A stretch of 64,000 nt of DNA. Origin: Hyperoplus lanceolatus. Lineage: Eukaryota; Chordata; Actinopteri; Uranoscopiformes; Ammodytidae. The stretch spans positions 6,458,001 through 6,522,000 of the forward strand of contig CM049408.1 of assembly GCA_026929865.2 (NCBI GenBank), given 5' to 3'. The notes below the pieces were generated by a model. That model ran no database searches and was not told the origin of the DNA. It saw only the letters and a program-made list of their open reading frames with translations. Numbering within the stretch: the stretch's first letter is position 1; every line of letters starts with the position of its first letter. Positions 20,890 through 30,450 of this stretch are shown here, piece after piece. The position numbers and the translations under genes were made by a program.

Positions 20890-22084
20890 ACGGCCTCCAC
20901 ACACATCCTACCTCCACTGCGCGTCTACCTCGCGTCTGCGTCTGACTTTTTGTCACTGACCGTGTAATCTACCTAGAGCGGACACACATCCAACCTCAGA
21001 CGCACTGCTGATGCGCGTTGGAGGCACGTCTGCAGCGACGCTCCCCTTTACCTCAGGAGGCTCGCCTATTTTTTTCTGAGAGTCGCGCGTCTCTCTCTGC
21101 TTTAACTGATAGAGAAATACTCTGCTGAGAGTCAAATTGACTTCATACCGGCAGCTGTAGTTTCACCATTTCCTGGTGTGTCCCTTTCAAAATAAAACTT
21201 CCAACAAGCGAAAATGTGGCAAAAAAAAAAAGGGCAATGGGAGAGAGAAAGCAGAGTACCCTTCAATCATCTGTCAGATTGCGTCACCTGTCAGATTTTG
21301 TGATGTCCCGCCCCCGGAAGTCCCGCCTCTTGTAAACTTTTCATCAGCTGTCAGATTTTGTGATGTCCCGCCCCCGGAAGTCCCGCCTCTTGTAAACTTT
21401 TCATCAGCTGTCAGAATTTGTGACGTGATGATAGTCCCTCTCCACCATAGCCCCTCCCCTTATAAACTTGTCATCAGCTGTCAGAATATGACCGGTAATG
21501 TCCTTTGTGACGTGATGATAGTCCCGCCTCTTATAAACTTGTCATAAAATTGTTCATAAATGAGTCCATTATGTGACCAGACCGCCTCTCACCGAGATAG
21601 AACGCAAGAGGGGTTGAGAGGATACCATCCTGCTCACTGTTTGGCCAAACAGTGATCTTCGAAGTAAATTGTAAAATGCGTGACACTATTCGTTTGAAGA
21701 GAAAAAAACACAACCATTCCCAGAATTGAACTCGGTTCTCAAACGAATGAGTGGTGAGGAAGAGGAGGCGCTATCACGCTTTCAATTAACAATAAAAGAA
21801 ATCCCGGTACATTTTGTACCGCTATAAAGATACTTCTTACAAAGCATGCAGATCAGGAATGTATTGGGGTATTTTAAAAACAAAATATTCTTTCACCCTG
21901 GAAGTGGACAACCTGTTGTAAGACTGTTGAAAGAATGGTGAAACGGTTGCTTTCCGGTCTTATGCTCTCACTCATGTAAATGTGTTGCTCAACTTCCCCT
22001 TGGGGCCAGCTGTTCGAGCATGCTCTAATCGCCATGTTCCTCGCCTGACATTTTCAAATCCAGCAGTGAAGGAGAGAAGCATGT
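20890..22084. other. No gene; CpG-containing non-coding DNA
   Basis: Apart from the 60-bp repeat, the region has a GCGTCTGCG-rich stretch at 20920-21040 and a short GGTAC...GTACC inverted repeat near 21810. No coding feature was recognised. Confidence 0.4.
21289..21410. repeat. Two-copy 60-bp tandem repeat
   Basis: The unit from CTGTCAGATTTTGTGATGTC to TTTTCATCAG is repeated with a period of exactly 60 bp. Two essentially identical copies are followed by two shorter degenerate copies (to about 21545) containing TGACGTGATGATAGTCC. Because 60 is divisible by three, it yields a 20-residue repeat in one ORF. Confidence 0.85.
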
Positions 22085-24121
22085 CAAAGAATCTTTTGCG
22101 ATATCCCTCCTTTTTGATACTGTCCTTTTGTTTAATAAAAACAATTCTAGCACAGTTCCCACTCAGATCAAATTAAATGGTCACACTCTCAATGATCAAA
22201 AAGAGATTGGCCTAGCTTTTAATAAACATTTTGTAGCTGCTGGTCAACTCTTTCAGAATGGAGGATATAGGCCTTCTACCACCAGTAGTAACGTACCGCC
22301 TGTCTCTCAAACTCCTCTTTCCAGCCTTGATCTTCTTCCCACAAGTGTTGTTGTAGATGCGCTCCTCGCCATCAACCCCAAGAAGTACATGGGAGAGGAC
22401 AATTTGGACCCGTTTTCAATCAAGCTCTCTACACATATAATATCAAAACAAATTACCCATATTTTTAATCTTTCCATCTCCTCTGGAATAGTGCCTAAAA
22501 TTTGGAAAAAAGCTCATGTAATTCCTTTACATAAAGGTGGTGACAAAAATAATCTTAATAACTACAGGCCAATTTCCAAACTCCCATGCCTCGCAAAAAT
22601 TCTAGAATCACTTATTAATAATCAGTTAAAAACATTTCTAACTAGTGCTTCCATTTTGAGCCCATTCCAATCTGGTTTTAGGGCAGGCCACAGTACTGTC
22701 TCTGCTGTGACTTTGGTTGTAGACAACATTGTTACAGCATTAGACAAGAAAAAGCATTGTGGCAGCACTTTTTATTGATCTTTCAAAGGCCTTTGATACT
22801 GTTGACCACCATTTGCTTTTACAGAGGCTGCATGACATTGGCTTTGATCAGTCTGCATGTAGCTGGTTTAGGGATTATCTCTCTGATAGACAGCAGTCAG
22901 TTAAACTGGGAAGATACCAGTCTGAGTTTTTAACTGTTACAAATGGTGTCCCACAGGGCTCAATTTTAGGTCCAGTTCTTTTCACAATTTATATAAATAA
23001 CATTGTTTCATCGCTAAAAAACTGTCACGCCCATCTATACGCTGACGACACAGTACTGTATTGCATTTCCGATTCGATGCACCAATCTATTGAGAACCTA
23101 CAAAGCTCTTTTAACACCCTGCAGGACTGTCTAGTGGACCTCAGGCTTGTTCTTAATACAGACAAAACCAAATATATGTGTTTCTCCAGAGCAAAAACTA
23201 CACATTTTAATGATCTTATTATTCACACAAATAATGGATCTCATATTGAAAGAGTCACTGAATATAAATATCTTGGCATCTTGATAGATGAAAAACTCTC
23301 TTTTACATTTCACATAAAAAATCTTGTCTGTCGTCTGCGACAAAAGATTGGATATTTTTATAGGAACAAAGCCACCTTCCCGTTGTTCAGTAGGAAAAGG
23401 ATTATTGAGGCAGTTTTTATGTCTGTCCTTGATTACGGTGATGTGGTCTACCAGCATGCATCACATTCATGTCTTAAACTCCTGGACTCTGTTTTTCACT
23501 CTGCTTTAAGGTTCATTACAGGAGATGCTTATGACACACACCATTGTCTCTTATATGAAAAGGTTGGGTGGTCCTCCCTTAAAGAGAGACGTGACGCACA
23601 TTGGCATAATTTTATTTACAAAGCCTTGACCGGGAAGCTTCCTCGTTATTTAACAGAAATGCTGCTTGTTTCAGATGGGCTTTATCAGACCCGCTCCACT
23701 GACATACTTATGCTTTATGTCCCACAAGCCCGGTCTGAGCTGGGAAAGACAGCTTTTAGCTTCAGTGCACCTGACTCCTGGAACAACTTACAGCTAAAAA
23801 TTAAACTAAATACATTCATATCCTTTGGCCAATTTAAACAGACTATCTTGGATCTGCCAAACTCTACCTGTAACTGTTTTAATTAGGCTATATTGTACTT
23901 TATGCCTTTTGGTTGCTGCCACTCTTCCCCACTCTGTAAATGTTTCAATCGTTTTGTTTTCTCTTCTCTTCACTTGTTGTGTATTTGATGTATTTGCATT
24001 GAATGTTTTGTTTGTATTGTTGTTTTGAATTTGTTTTGACTCGACGTCATTGGAAATGAGGGTCACCCCTCAATTGGTCTCTCGAGGATAAATAAAAGTT
24101 AAATGAAATGAAATGAAAAAT
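22085..24121 (+). pseudogene. 5'-truncated CR1/L2-like LINE with nearly intact reverse transcriptase
   Basis: The first frame (to 22778) covers the region before and into the reverse transcriptase: KIWKKAHVIPLHKGGDKNNL, NNYRPISKLPCLAKILE and FQSGFRAGHSTVSAV. The second (22759-23886) continues with ALFIDLSKAFDTVDH, NGVPQGSILGPVLF, the catalytic YADDTVLY, NTDKTKYMCFS and LDYGDVVYQ, to a natural stop at 23886. The two frames are separated by a single extra G at about 22760 (CATTGTGGCAGCA). Otherwise the C-terminal 375 codons are open. There is no endonuclease, so the copy is 5' truncated. The 3' end is a TGAAATGAAATGAAA microsatellite tail. It lies just downstream, on the opposite strand, of the damaged gene at 24.5-25.9 kb and may have removed its 3' exons. 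Confidence 0.92.
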
Positions 24122-24433
24122 GTTTACAGCTCCCTTTGTTACTTTCTCACTGATCATATTTTCACCTGTCAGCCCTGTGATTGTACTACCAGCAATTTAC
24201 AACCTCTAACAAAATCTTCTAACATGCAGTTTTATTTTTTTTTGTGTGTTTCCATTGGCTAATACATTTTATACGTTAATACGTTTTGCTGCAGAGATTA
24301 CTTATTCCCCCTTTATTTATTTCTCTTTTTTTCTTTTGCTTCAGCATTTTCTCTCACAATGTTTTGTTTGTTTGATTATTCTGACACAAATTTGTTTTGT
24401 ATAGAAAAGCCCATTTTATGATATTACTGATTT

Positions 24434-24517
24434 TGTGACAAGTATCCACCTTATTCCTTGTTGTTTCTAAAATGGACATCTACATCCTCTAAACATATAT
24501 TATTTGAAGAGACATGA
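24434..24517. repeat. Direct repeat, copy 1
   Basis: TGTGACAAGT...TTTCTAAAATGGAC...ATATTATTTG...GACATGA matches 25461-25545 with several substitutions. It lies just 3' of exon 4 of the damaged gene. Confidence 0.7.
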
Positions 24518-24547
24518 TGAGCACTAGAGAGAACATGACATGCTTAC

Positions 24548-25862
24548 CCATGAACTTCAACCATGTCAGTCACCAGTAGGTTTACCATCTGTCGCCGTGT
24601 ACCATCCGTCAACGTCTTTGTTTTGTCATATTCATGCAACACCTTTTCTCCCCCTGGCTTGGACTGAAGTATATCTCTCACCATCTAAAGACAAAGACAT
24701 TTTTTTTATTTTAACCTCACCTGCAACAAGACAACAGCCCCATGTCTAAATTTGGGATCAATAACTAACTTAATACATTTAAAAAAGTTAAGATATATAC
24801 CGACTCTGCTGATTCCCTATCGGCAAGGGTCCTTTTCACTCCTTTTTCTTTCTCAAGAATTATTGTTGCATCAGATGAATCGGAAAGCACAGAGGGTGAG
24901 GTGTCTGACACAAGCGACTCCGATGAAACGTCTAATAGATCTCGATGAAGCACAACTGGTAGACAATTAAAAGAAAATACACACAAAGTAGGAAAACATA
25001 TATTGTTTGAGGCCCTCTAACAAATTCTTTGGCTTTTTAGCCAAACTGTCTGTAACTAAAAATTGCCAACAGGTTAGCTGACTGAAACAAACTTATATCT
25101 TCACAATACATACTATTACAGTACATCTGGTTAATGATCCTTATGTTTCCCTAACAAGACTACATCTTACCTGTAGACTTTTCTGTGGACACATTGATTG
25201 TAAGGTCCCCTGCTTGTAAAAGGTCCTCAAATACATCTGCATCCACCTCTGTCCCTGATTCATCTGTCAAGTGTAACTCAGTCTGTAGTGGAAGACCTAA
25301 CTTTCCTATTACTGAGAGAATATCAGATTTTGAAAAATGTTCCTTTGTATGCTTCTTTTATTGACACTTTTATTATAATTATTTACAATGTGAAATTCTG
25401 TGCAGTGCAATAGGAGACCACAATAATAATTAAATAGCTATTAACTATGGAACAAGCGTCTGTGACAAGTAACCACCTTGTTATGGTTTCTAAAATGGAC
25501 CTCCATCCTCTAAAAAAAATATATATATTATTTGTAGCGACATGAAGTTTTTCTTATTCTACATTATAGATAGTAAAGGCCTACCAATTGCATTTTAACT
25601 TGTCCATAGGACTTGATTACAATTGGGCAACATAATAAAAAACAACCGATGGCTGGGGCAATATAACCATATTAGAATCAAATCACATAAAATGAAATTA
25701 CATTCTAGCAACTTGTGAGTTTACTCTAACAATCAGGGCTGTGTGAAAAGAAAAGTAATACCATCCTTTCTGAAGAAACTAATTGAAGTCTTCATGGCCT
25801 TCTTCAGTCTCTGCCACCTTAACGTACTTCTGACTGCCACCAAATCTCACCTTGACCCACAT
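24548..25862 (-). pseudogene. Remnant of a multi-exon host-like gene (SAMD3-like fish family?)
   Basis: Four minus-strand exon-like blocks have matching phases: 25862-25766, 25311-25171, 24955-24801 and 24684-24548. Exon 2 encodes GKLGLPLQTELHLTDESGTE and VDADVFEDLLQAG, reminiscent of a ubiquitin-like/CIDE-N fold. Exon 3 is serine-rich and ends KRTLADRESAES. Exon 4 encodes VRDILQSKPGGEKVLHEYDK and TDGTRRQMVNLLVTDMVEVH, a block I associate with fish proteins annotated as sterile alpha motif domain-containing protein 3-like. Donors GTAAGA, GTATAT and GTAAGC and acceptors are present for exons 2-4. Exon 1 (MWVKVRFGGSQKYVKVAE) has an in-frame TAG at codon 28, and its expected donor reads GA rather than GT, so the copy is probably dead. 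No further 3' exon was found before the LINE at 24.1 kb. The family name is from memory and uncertain. Confidence 0.6.
25461..25545. repeat. Direct repeat, copy 2
   Basis: Same orientation as copy 1, about 1 kb away, in the proposed first intron of the damaged gene. An AT-dinucleotide run is expanded in this copy. Confidence 0.7.
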
Positions 25863-25869
25863 TATCCTT

Positions 25870-27694
25870 TAAAAAAAGAAAAAAAAGAAAAAGTACATTC
25901 ATGAATAGTCCACACCTTTTTCAGTATTTTTTGTTGCCTTTATTATGCCACTGTCGTTTTTCTGGCTTAGCTAGTAAACAGACTTGACTGTGCACACGCT
26001 AGCTTGTCTGGGTGCATGGCGGCCTTGCTAACAGTCCTCGATGCATGTCTTCTCTAATTAGCAGAGTTATACATGAACATGAGTGAAATCACTAACCCGT
26101 TACATAAAAATGTCAATAAACTCACTATACATGTGTTTTTAAATACCTTGACTTCATAGTTTGAACAGAAAACAACAAAAGTGCAGAGAGCAGAGTGAAA
26201 ACGTAGTTTACTGCGAAGAGTCCTGACCCAAAGAGGAAGTAAAGCTAACGGAAGCGCGACAAGTGCAGTAAAATAAAAGGCTCTCAATACTTACGCGATA
26301 ATCCCCATCAATTTCCTGTATGTAAAAGTGTCTAACTTTAACATGAACCCCAATTTATTAACTTAAACAATTTGATAAAAACATTTGGTCGATATATCAG
26401 CAAAAAAGAAGAAGAAGAATATTCTGGAAGTATGATAGTGGAAATCTTAACTAGCCTTCAAAATAAAAGGTCTGAGCTACCGGTGTACATATACCATGGT
26501 AAATACTCCTTTCAAAATGTAGGCTACATTCCACGGATCATAAATTAAATAATAAAATAAATATAGGGCAACGAGTCACGACACGACACAATACTGTACT
26601 AAGGACAGTTTAAGTGGTCAGTGATACCAATCCAATACCATGGAGCCTACAGCATGGAATAGCAAACAAGCATCTAACGTGTTGCTCTAAAACAAAAATA
26701 AATATTGTGCACATTATTATTAAGCTTCCGTTGCCATGCCGAATCAGTGTGTTGCTTATACCTTTCTTCATAAGAAAATTATTAGAGCTGTGTCCACCTA
26801 CTGTCCTTTTCCGAGCGCCTTTTTCAATAGATTCCTAGTGAGAAGCGGCCGCCTCACTGTATTATGTTGCTGCTTTGTTAGCTAAGCATGGTTTGCTAAT
26901 GTTAGCTTACCAATACTGATGGTTAACCTTAGCTTCTTGTAAAAATACACATCATTGGGTATACATTTTAATTAAATAGACATGTTTTCTTAGACATACT
27001 TACACATGGATGTTCCTAGTCACAGTTTGAGTGATGTCTGATCAGTTTCCAGTCCAAAACTAAAAGAGTGTCTGGCTTTCAGAAAACCACCACCAGCGGT
27101 TTGACTTCTGGAGTATATTTGAAATCAACACTGTAGAGTGTTTTGCAGAATATGAAATTTGACTCCCTTTATTAACACCAACTATTTTAGAAGAATAACT
27201 CTCTTGTAATTAAATTACACTAAACCAGTGTTGAAACAACTCTATAACTTTTACACTCCACTCCAACACTGAATATCTAACACTTTGGATTTTGCTGTGT
27301 ATTTCTAACAAAATGTATTCTAGCGGTCTTATGTAGAGTATAAGCATCTTCTCCGGATAGGAAATCTTTGACTTTTTGTTTTACATTTGCTTTTTTTTTT
27401 TTTTTTTTTTTTACCCGTTTCATCGTGTAAACCTTTCATCAGTCTCTCGACACCCCCAAAACTAGCAGCCCCTCCCAGCTGCGGTCAGAACAGGAGCATA
27501 GATAGCCTAGTAGGAGATACACACACACCTCTCCGCTCTGTTACAATTAGTTTGCTATCTTGCCTGGCTGTTACATACATGGTATGTCTGTGATTAAAAT
27601 GTATGATCAATATGTACGTATGTAGTTATCATTACTAAGGTTTAATCACCTCGGAATCGGACATGGTGTTTGTCTCCTGTCAATGTAACTGAAT
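25870..27694. other. No gene recognised
   Basis: Possible 5' untranslated exon ends of the damaged gene are suggested by GTAAGT on the minus strand at 26294-26289, but nothing confirms them. The segment at about 27110-27300 is rich in ACACT/AGTGT words and looks like an old short repeat. A run of about 22 T lies at 27391-27412. Confidence 0.4.
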
Positions 27695-28102
27695 TCACAT
27701 GAACGCGCGTAGCTGTCGTTCAGAGGGAGGAGCTACAGCAGGTAGAGCGTTGGGAAAACAGCCGTTGGGATCCCAACGGCTACAATTATCAACTGCAGCT
27801 TTAAAGGGTCCCTTATTCATTTGTTTAATAATTTCACTAAAGGCAGCCGCCACTAAACAGTTGTTTGTCATGAGTAACACCTGCAGGACTAGTTCATTCC
27901 AATGAACATCAACAGTGTTAGAGCTTACTTTTTCCAAAATAAAATCTAGTCGAGACGCTCTGTCCATTTTTGTATTTTTGTTTTTTAACGTCTGTTCCAA
28001 AATATCAATCAACTGAAAAATCACACATTGTTTTTCTACATACGCTGAAAACTTTCCAAAACAGCTACCCATGTTGGAAAGGACAGTTGCATACAAGATC
28101 AC
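27695..28102 (-). CDS. Unknown protein, 135 codons, overlapping the preceding ORF
   Basis: Continues downstream of the 200-codon ORF in a different frame. Features are a helical region (FQLIDILEQTLKNKNTKMD), SRLDFILEKVSSNTVDVHWN, a hydrophobic VLQVLLMTNNCLVAAAFSEI segment and a short Trp/Asn/Cys-rich C-terminus. The conserved look of both halves and the short overlap favour a single ancestral protein of about 320 residues broken by one frameshift near 28070-28100. No homologue is recognised. Confidence 0.45.
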   Translation of the reverse strand: MILYATVLSNMGSCFGKFSAYVEKQCVIFQLIDILEQTLKNKNTKMDRASRLDFILEKVSSNTVDVHWNELVLQVLLMTNNCLVAAAFSEIIKQMNKGPFKAAVDNCSRWDPNGCFPNALPAVAPPSERQLRAFM

Positions 28103-28667
28103 CCTCTGCCCAATACTCTAGTGCATGCAATGGCGCGTCGTGCTGCTTTTTTTCCCCCACCGTCGATCTCTCCTTCACCACCTTTGTCAGCTTTGCCTCG
28201 ATGTGTCTACATCTTTTGAGATCTTCGAGAAAAGCCTCCACGACGCCCTGCACTCTGCATTCGGAAACAGTAAGTTGTAGGAACCCCAAGGCCCTTTGGA
28301 CGGCGGGGATAAAACGATCAGTCCACAAGCGTTCTTTCAACACATCAAAGTGTGTGTTAAAGAAAATGTCAGGTGGTTCAAACAGACACTGACTCGGGTG
28401 ATCAGTTTCACAGCCATAGCAGGTATCTTTTTGATATTTTGACAATACGTCGGTCAACAGCGTAGCGATCGCATGTCGCACCGTTTGTAGAAATAAGGTT
28501 GTCAAATTCCCGTGCACTTCCCTTAACTGCAGTGGCGAGACCGCAGAACCGTGCAAAGAACAACTGGAAGTGTCCGGCGAGCTGAATGAAGAGTCCGGTG
28601 GGATGGAAGGGAGTTGCTGCCGGAGGCCCGAAAAAGTCGCATTGGTCATCGCACCCTCATCTGACAC
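28065..28667 (-). CDS. Unknown protein, 200 codons, Cys-containing
   Basis: I cannot assign a family with confidence. The ORF starts at an ATG at 28667 and has a serine/proline-rich N-terminus of about 50 residues. A helical segment (NLTTLFLQTVRHAIATLLTD) follows, then a CYGCETDHPSQ motif that could bind metal with later cysteines, then a mostly helical acidic/basic C-terminal half (VVEAFLEDLKRCRHIEAK). No signal peptide or membrane segment is seen. Its last 38 nt overlap the next ORF in another frame, so the two may be one gene with a frameshift, or overlapping ORFs of a transposon or viral-type element. Codon content and length argue that it was once coding. Confidence 0.5.
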   Translation of the reverse strand: MSDEGAMTNATFSGLRQQLPSIPPDSSFSSPDTSSCSLHGSAVSPLQLREVHGNLTTLFLQTVRHAIATLLTDVLSKYQKDTCYGCETDHPSQCLFEPPDIFFNTHFDVLKERLWTDRFIPAVQRALGFLQLTVSECRVQGVVEAFLEDLKRCRHIEAKLTKVVKERSTVGEKKQHDAPLHALEYWAEGDLVCNCPFQHG

Positions 28668-28770
28668 ATACGTTGTGCATGGCGAGGCCGGTGGTGTGCA
28701 ATTTTTGAAGTTTGTATCAGGGGTCCATCAGTCTTTTACTGTGACATCACAGTAATATTTACAAAGTACG

Positions 28771-28837
28771 TTTTTTTTAACCCTATATTTCTCTTTCTGT
28801 GATGTCACGAGAAAGAGAAATATAGGGTTAAAAAAAA
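28771..28837. repeat. Perfect 28-bp inverted repeat containing TTAA-CCCTATA
   Basis: The left arm 28771-28798 and right arm 28810-28837 are exact reverse complements around an 11-bp spacer. Each arm holds TTAACCCTATATTTCTC reading inward. A GTGACATCAC at 28741-28750 is the inverse of the spacer's GTGATGTCAC. Confidence 0.95.
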
Positions 28838-28952
28838 ACACTCTTTCTGCCTTTTCTCAGGCTAGGATGAACCGATTTTTTTTTTTTTTTTGCACATTTA
28901 TACTACATAGGATCTCAGAATTCAATACACCTTCATATTCAAACCGGTGAAG
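28810..28952. repeat. Interspersed repeat, copy 1 (second copy at 50.5 kb)
   Basis: Shared order with 50544-50700: AGAAAGAGAAAT-TAGGGTT, CTGCCTTTTCTCAGGCTAGG, a long T run, TGCACATTTATA, CATAGGATCTC and AACCGGTGAAGT. Same orientation. Coding content none. Confidence 0.85.
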
Positions 28953-29580
28953 TAGGCCTTTAAGCTCTAGTCTATTTTTTAGGTTTCTACTCGAACATGA
29001 CATACCCATTTATGTCACTGGCTCAGAGTCAATTAAGTTTGCACACAAGCATAAATGACTGATTTCATTTCCGCCTAAAAAAATCACACTTTTTCAATGA
29101 ATATCTCTTTGAAATGATGCTGATGGGGCTAAAACTCTACATCTAAGCATAGCACAAGGTGTTACCATTATCCCATTTGATCCTCATAAAGTGAAGCATA
29201 TCAGAACTACAGAGGTTTTAGTACAGACTAGTCAGACGGACTCTCCAAAATGGTCATTTTGGCACACTTTGGCACTAGCTGTACCATTTGAGGTTTTTGA
29301 TGTACTGAACTATATTTTTCACTTTTATGTCATTATCTGTGATCATCACATACATTTTCAAGAGTTTTTGACTTTTTTTTTGATTTTTTTTTTCATAACC
29401 AACCTAAACTATATACAATTTTCAAAGAACCATAAAAAGCAACTGAAGTTTGAATCAAAATGAAACATTTATTTATTTATCAACAATAATAAACAAACTG
29501 TAAAAAAATAAATCACACACAACTATTTACACTGACTGTGAAGTCCAAATAAAAACAATATATCAACAATAAGTCCAAAC
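28953..29580. other. No gene; AT-rich DNA
   Basis: Contains T and ATTT runs and a 90-codon ORF without motifs. It may include the 3' part of the piggyBac remnant. Confidence 0.4.
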
Positions 29581-29891
29581 TAAAAACAGCCCCTCCTGAG
29601 TCTCCTTTTCCTCTCTACTTGTTGTCGTGCCAGAGCTGGAAACAGTTCTTTTTTGCAGTGAGACAGTGGTACCTGACATTTCCTGCAATACATGGATGTC
29701 TTCACCCTCGGGATCCCAGCATTGAGGCACCACTTGCAATGCTTGCGAATTTGCGAGTCATAGTAGATGGGCATGCGTGGGGGTAGAGGCAAGCGGTGGA
29801 GTAGCTGCTGAGCCTTCAGCAAACACCAACTTCCTAGCTGCATCTGAGAAGGCAATGGCTCTGTCTGGGAAGATGAAGCTGCTCATCATCA
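29581..29891 (-). pseudogene. piggyBac-like transposase remnant, C-terminal exon
   Basis: The minus-strand frame contains MPIYYDSQIRKHCKWCLNAG, then TSMYCRKCQVPL, the Cys-rich C-terminal domain of piggyBac-type transposases (paired CxxC motifs). The final cysteines are lost to a frameshift after QVPL. A plausible acceptor (TTGGTGTTGCAG) ends at 29892. It was evidently spliced to the N-terminal exon at 30.3 kb, but the DDD catalytic core that should lie between is absent. Confidence 0.7.
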
Positions 29892-30108
29892 CTGCAACAC
29901 CAATTGTGGAAGGAAACAAATATTATTTAGTGGCCTTATTTTGAAAGTGTAATACATTCACAATATATTCACAAAAGCTATCACAATAGATGTGTGATAA
30001 TAACAACCTTGGAAGTAAAACACACACACAATACATGCATTCACAAAAGCAATAGACATGTGATAATAATAATCTTGGAAGTAAACATAACATAAAAAAA
30101 CACACTCC

Positions 30109-30197
30109 CTCCCTCCCTGTCTCTCTCTCTCTCACACACGCCGCACACATATATACACACACAACTACACGCGCGTGTGCACACACACACACACACA
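30109..30197. repeat. Compound CT/CA microsatellite
   Basis: Adjacent CCCT, CT, AC and GTGTGC/CACACA runs lie in the space between the two piggyBac exons. Confidence 0.85.
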
Positions 30198-30295
30198 TTT
30201 ATCTAGCATAAAACTGATATTATATACATTATATACTGGTATATATGAACATCTCTTTGAGATGTCTCTCTAGTAACTAATGAATTGAATTGTAC

Positions 30296-30450
30296 CTTTC
30301 TAATGGCGCCATGTAGTCACTGTCGCTGCCGAGGTCTCTGTCGTCTGAGCTGGAGTCCCGTGCAGAAAGTTCGTCAGCCTCAGCATTCTCAGCAGTTATC
30401 ATTTCGATCAACTTATCCATACTGCATTTGGTTCGGCGATGTTCTGCCAT
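30296..30450 (-). pseudogene. piggyBac-like transposase remnant, N-terminal exon
   Basis: The minus-strand ORF from 30450 reads MAEHRRTKCSMDKLIEMITA followed by an acidic serine/aspartate stretch (SARDSSSDDRDLGSDSDY), the usual N-terminal character of piggyBac transposases. It ends at GAAAG with a GTACAA donor. An in-frame upstream ATG at 30480 would extend it by ten residues. Only about 400 bp of repeat-rich DNA separates it from the C-terminal exon, so the element is internally deleted. TTAA termini could not be paired with confidence. Confidence 0.65.

Noticed and set aside
21289-21410. Possible CRISPR-like array
   Set aside because: There are only two contiguous 60-bp copies with no spacers, and the genome is eukaryotic.
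21176-21547. 123-codon ORF with two identical 20-residue repeats
   Set aside because: The repeat is explained by a 60-bp DNA duplication, a multiple of three; no other sign of coding was seen.
27110-27300. ACACT/AGTGT-rich segment suspected to be an inverted-repeat element
   Set aside because: No clean termini or target duplication could be defined.
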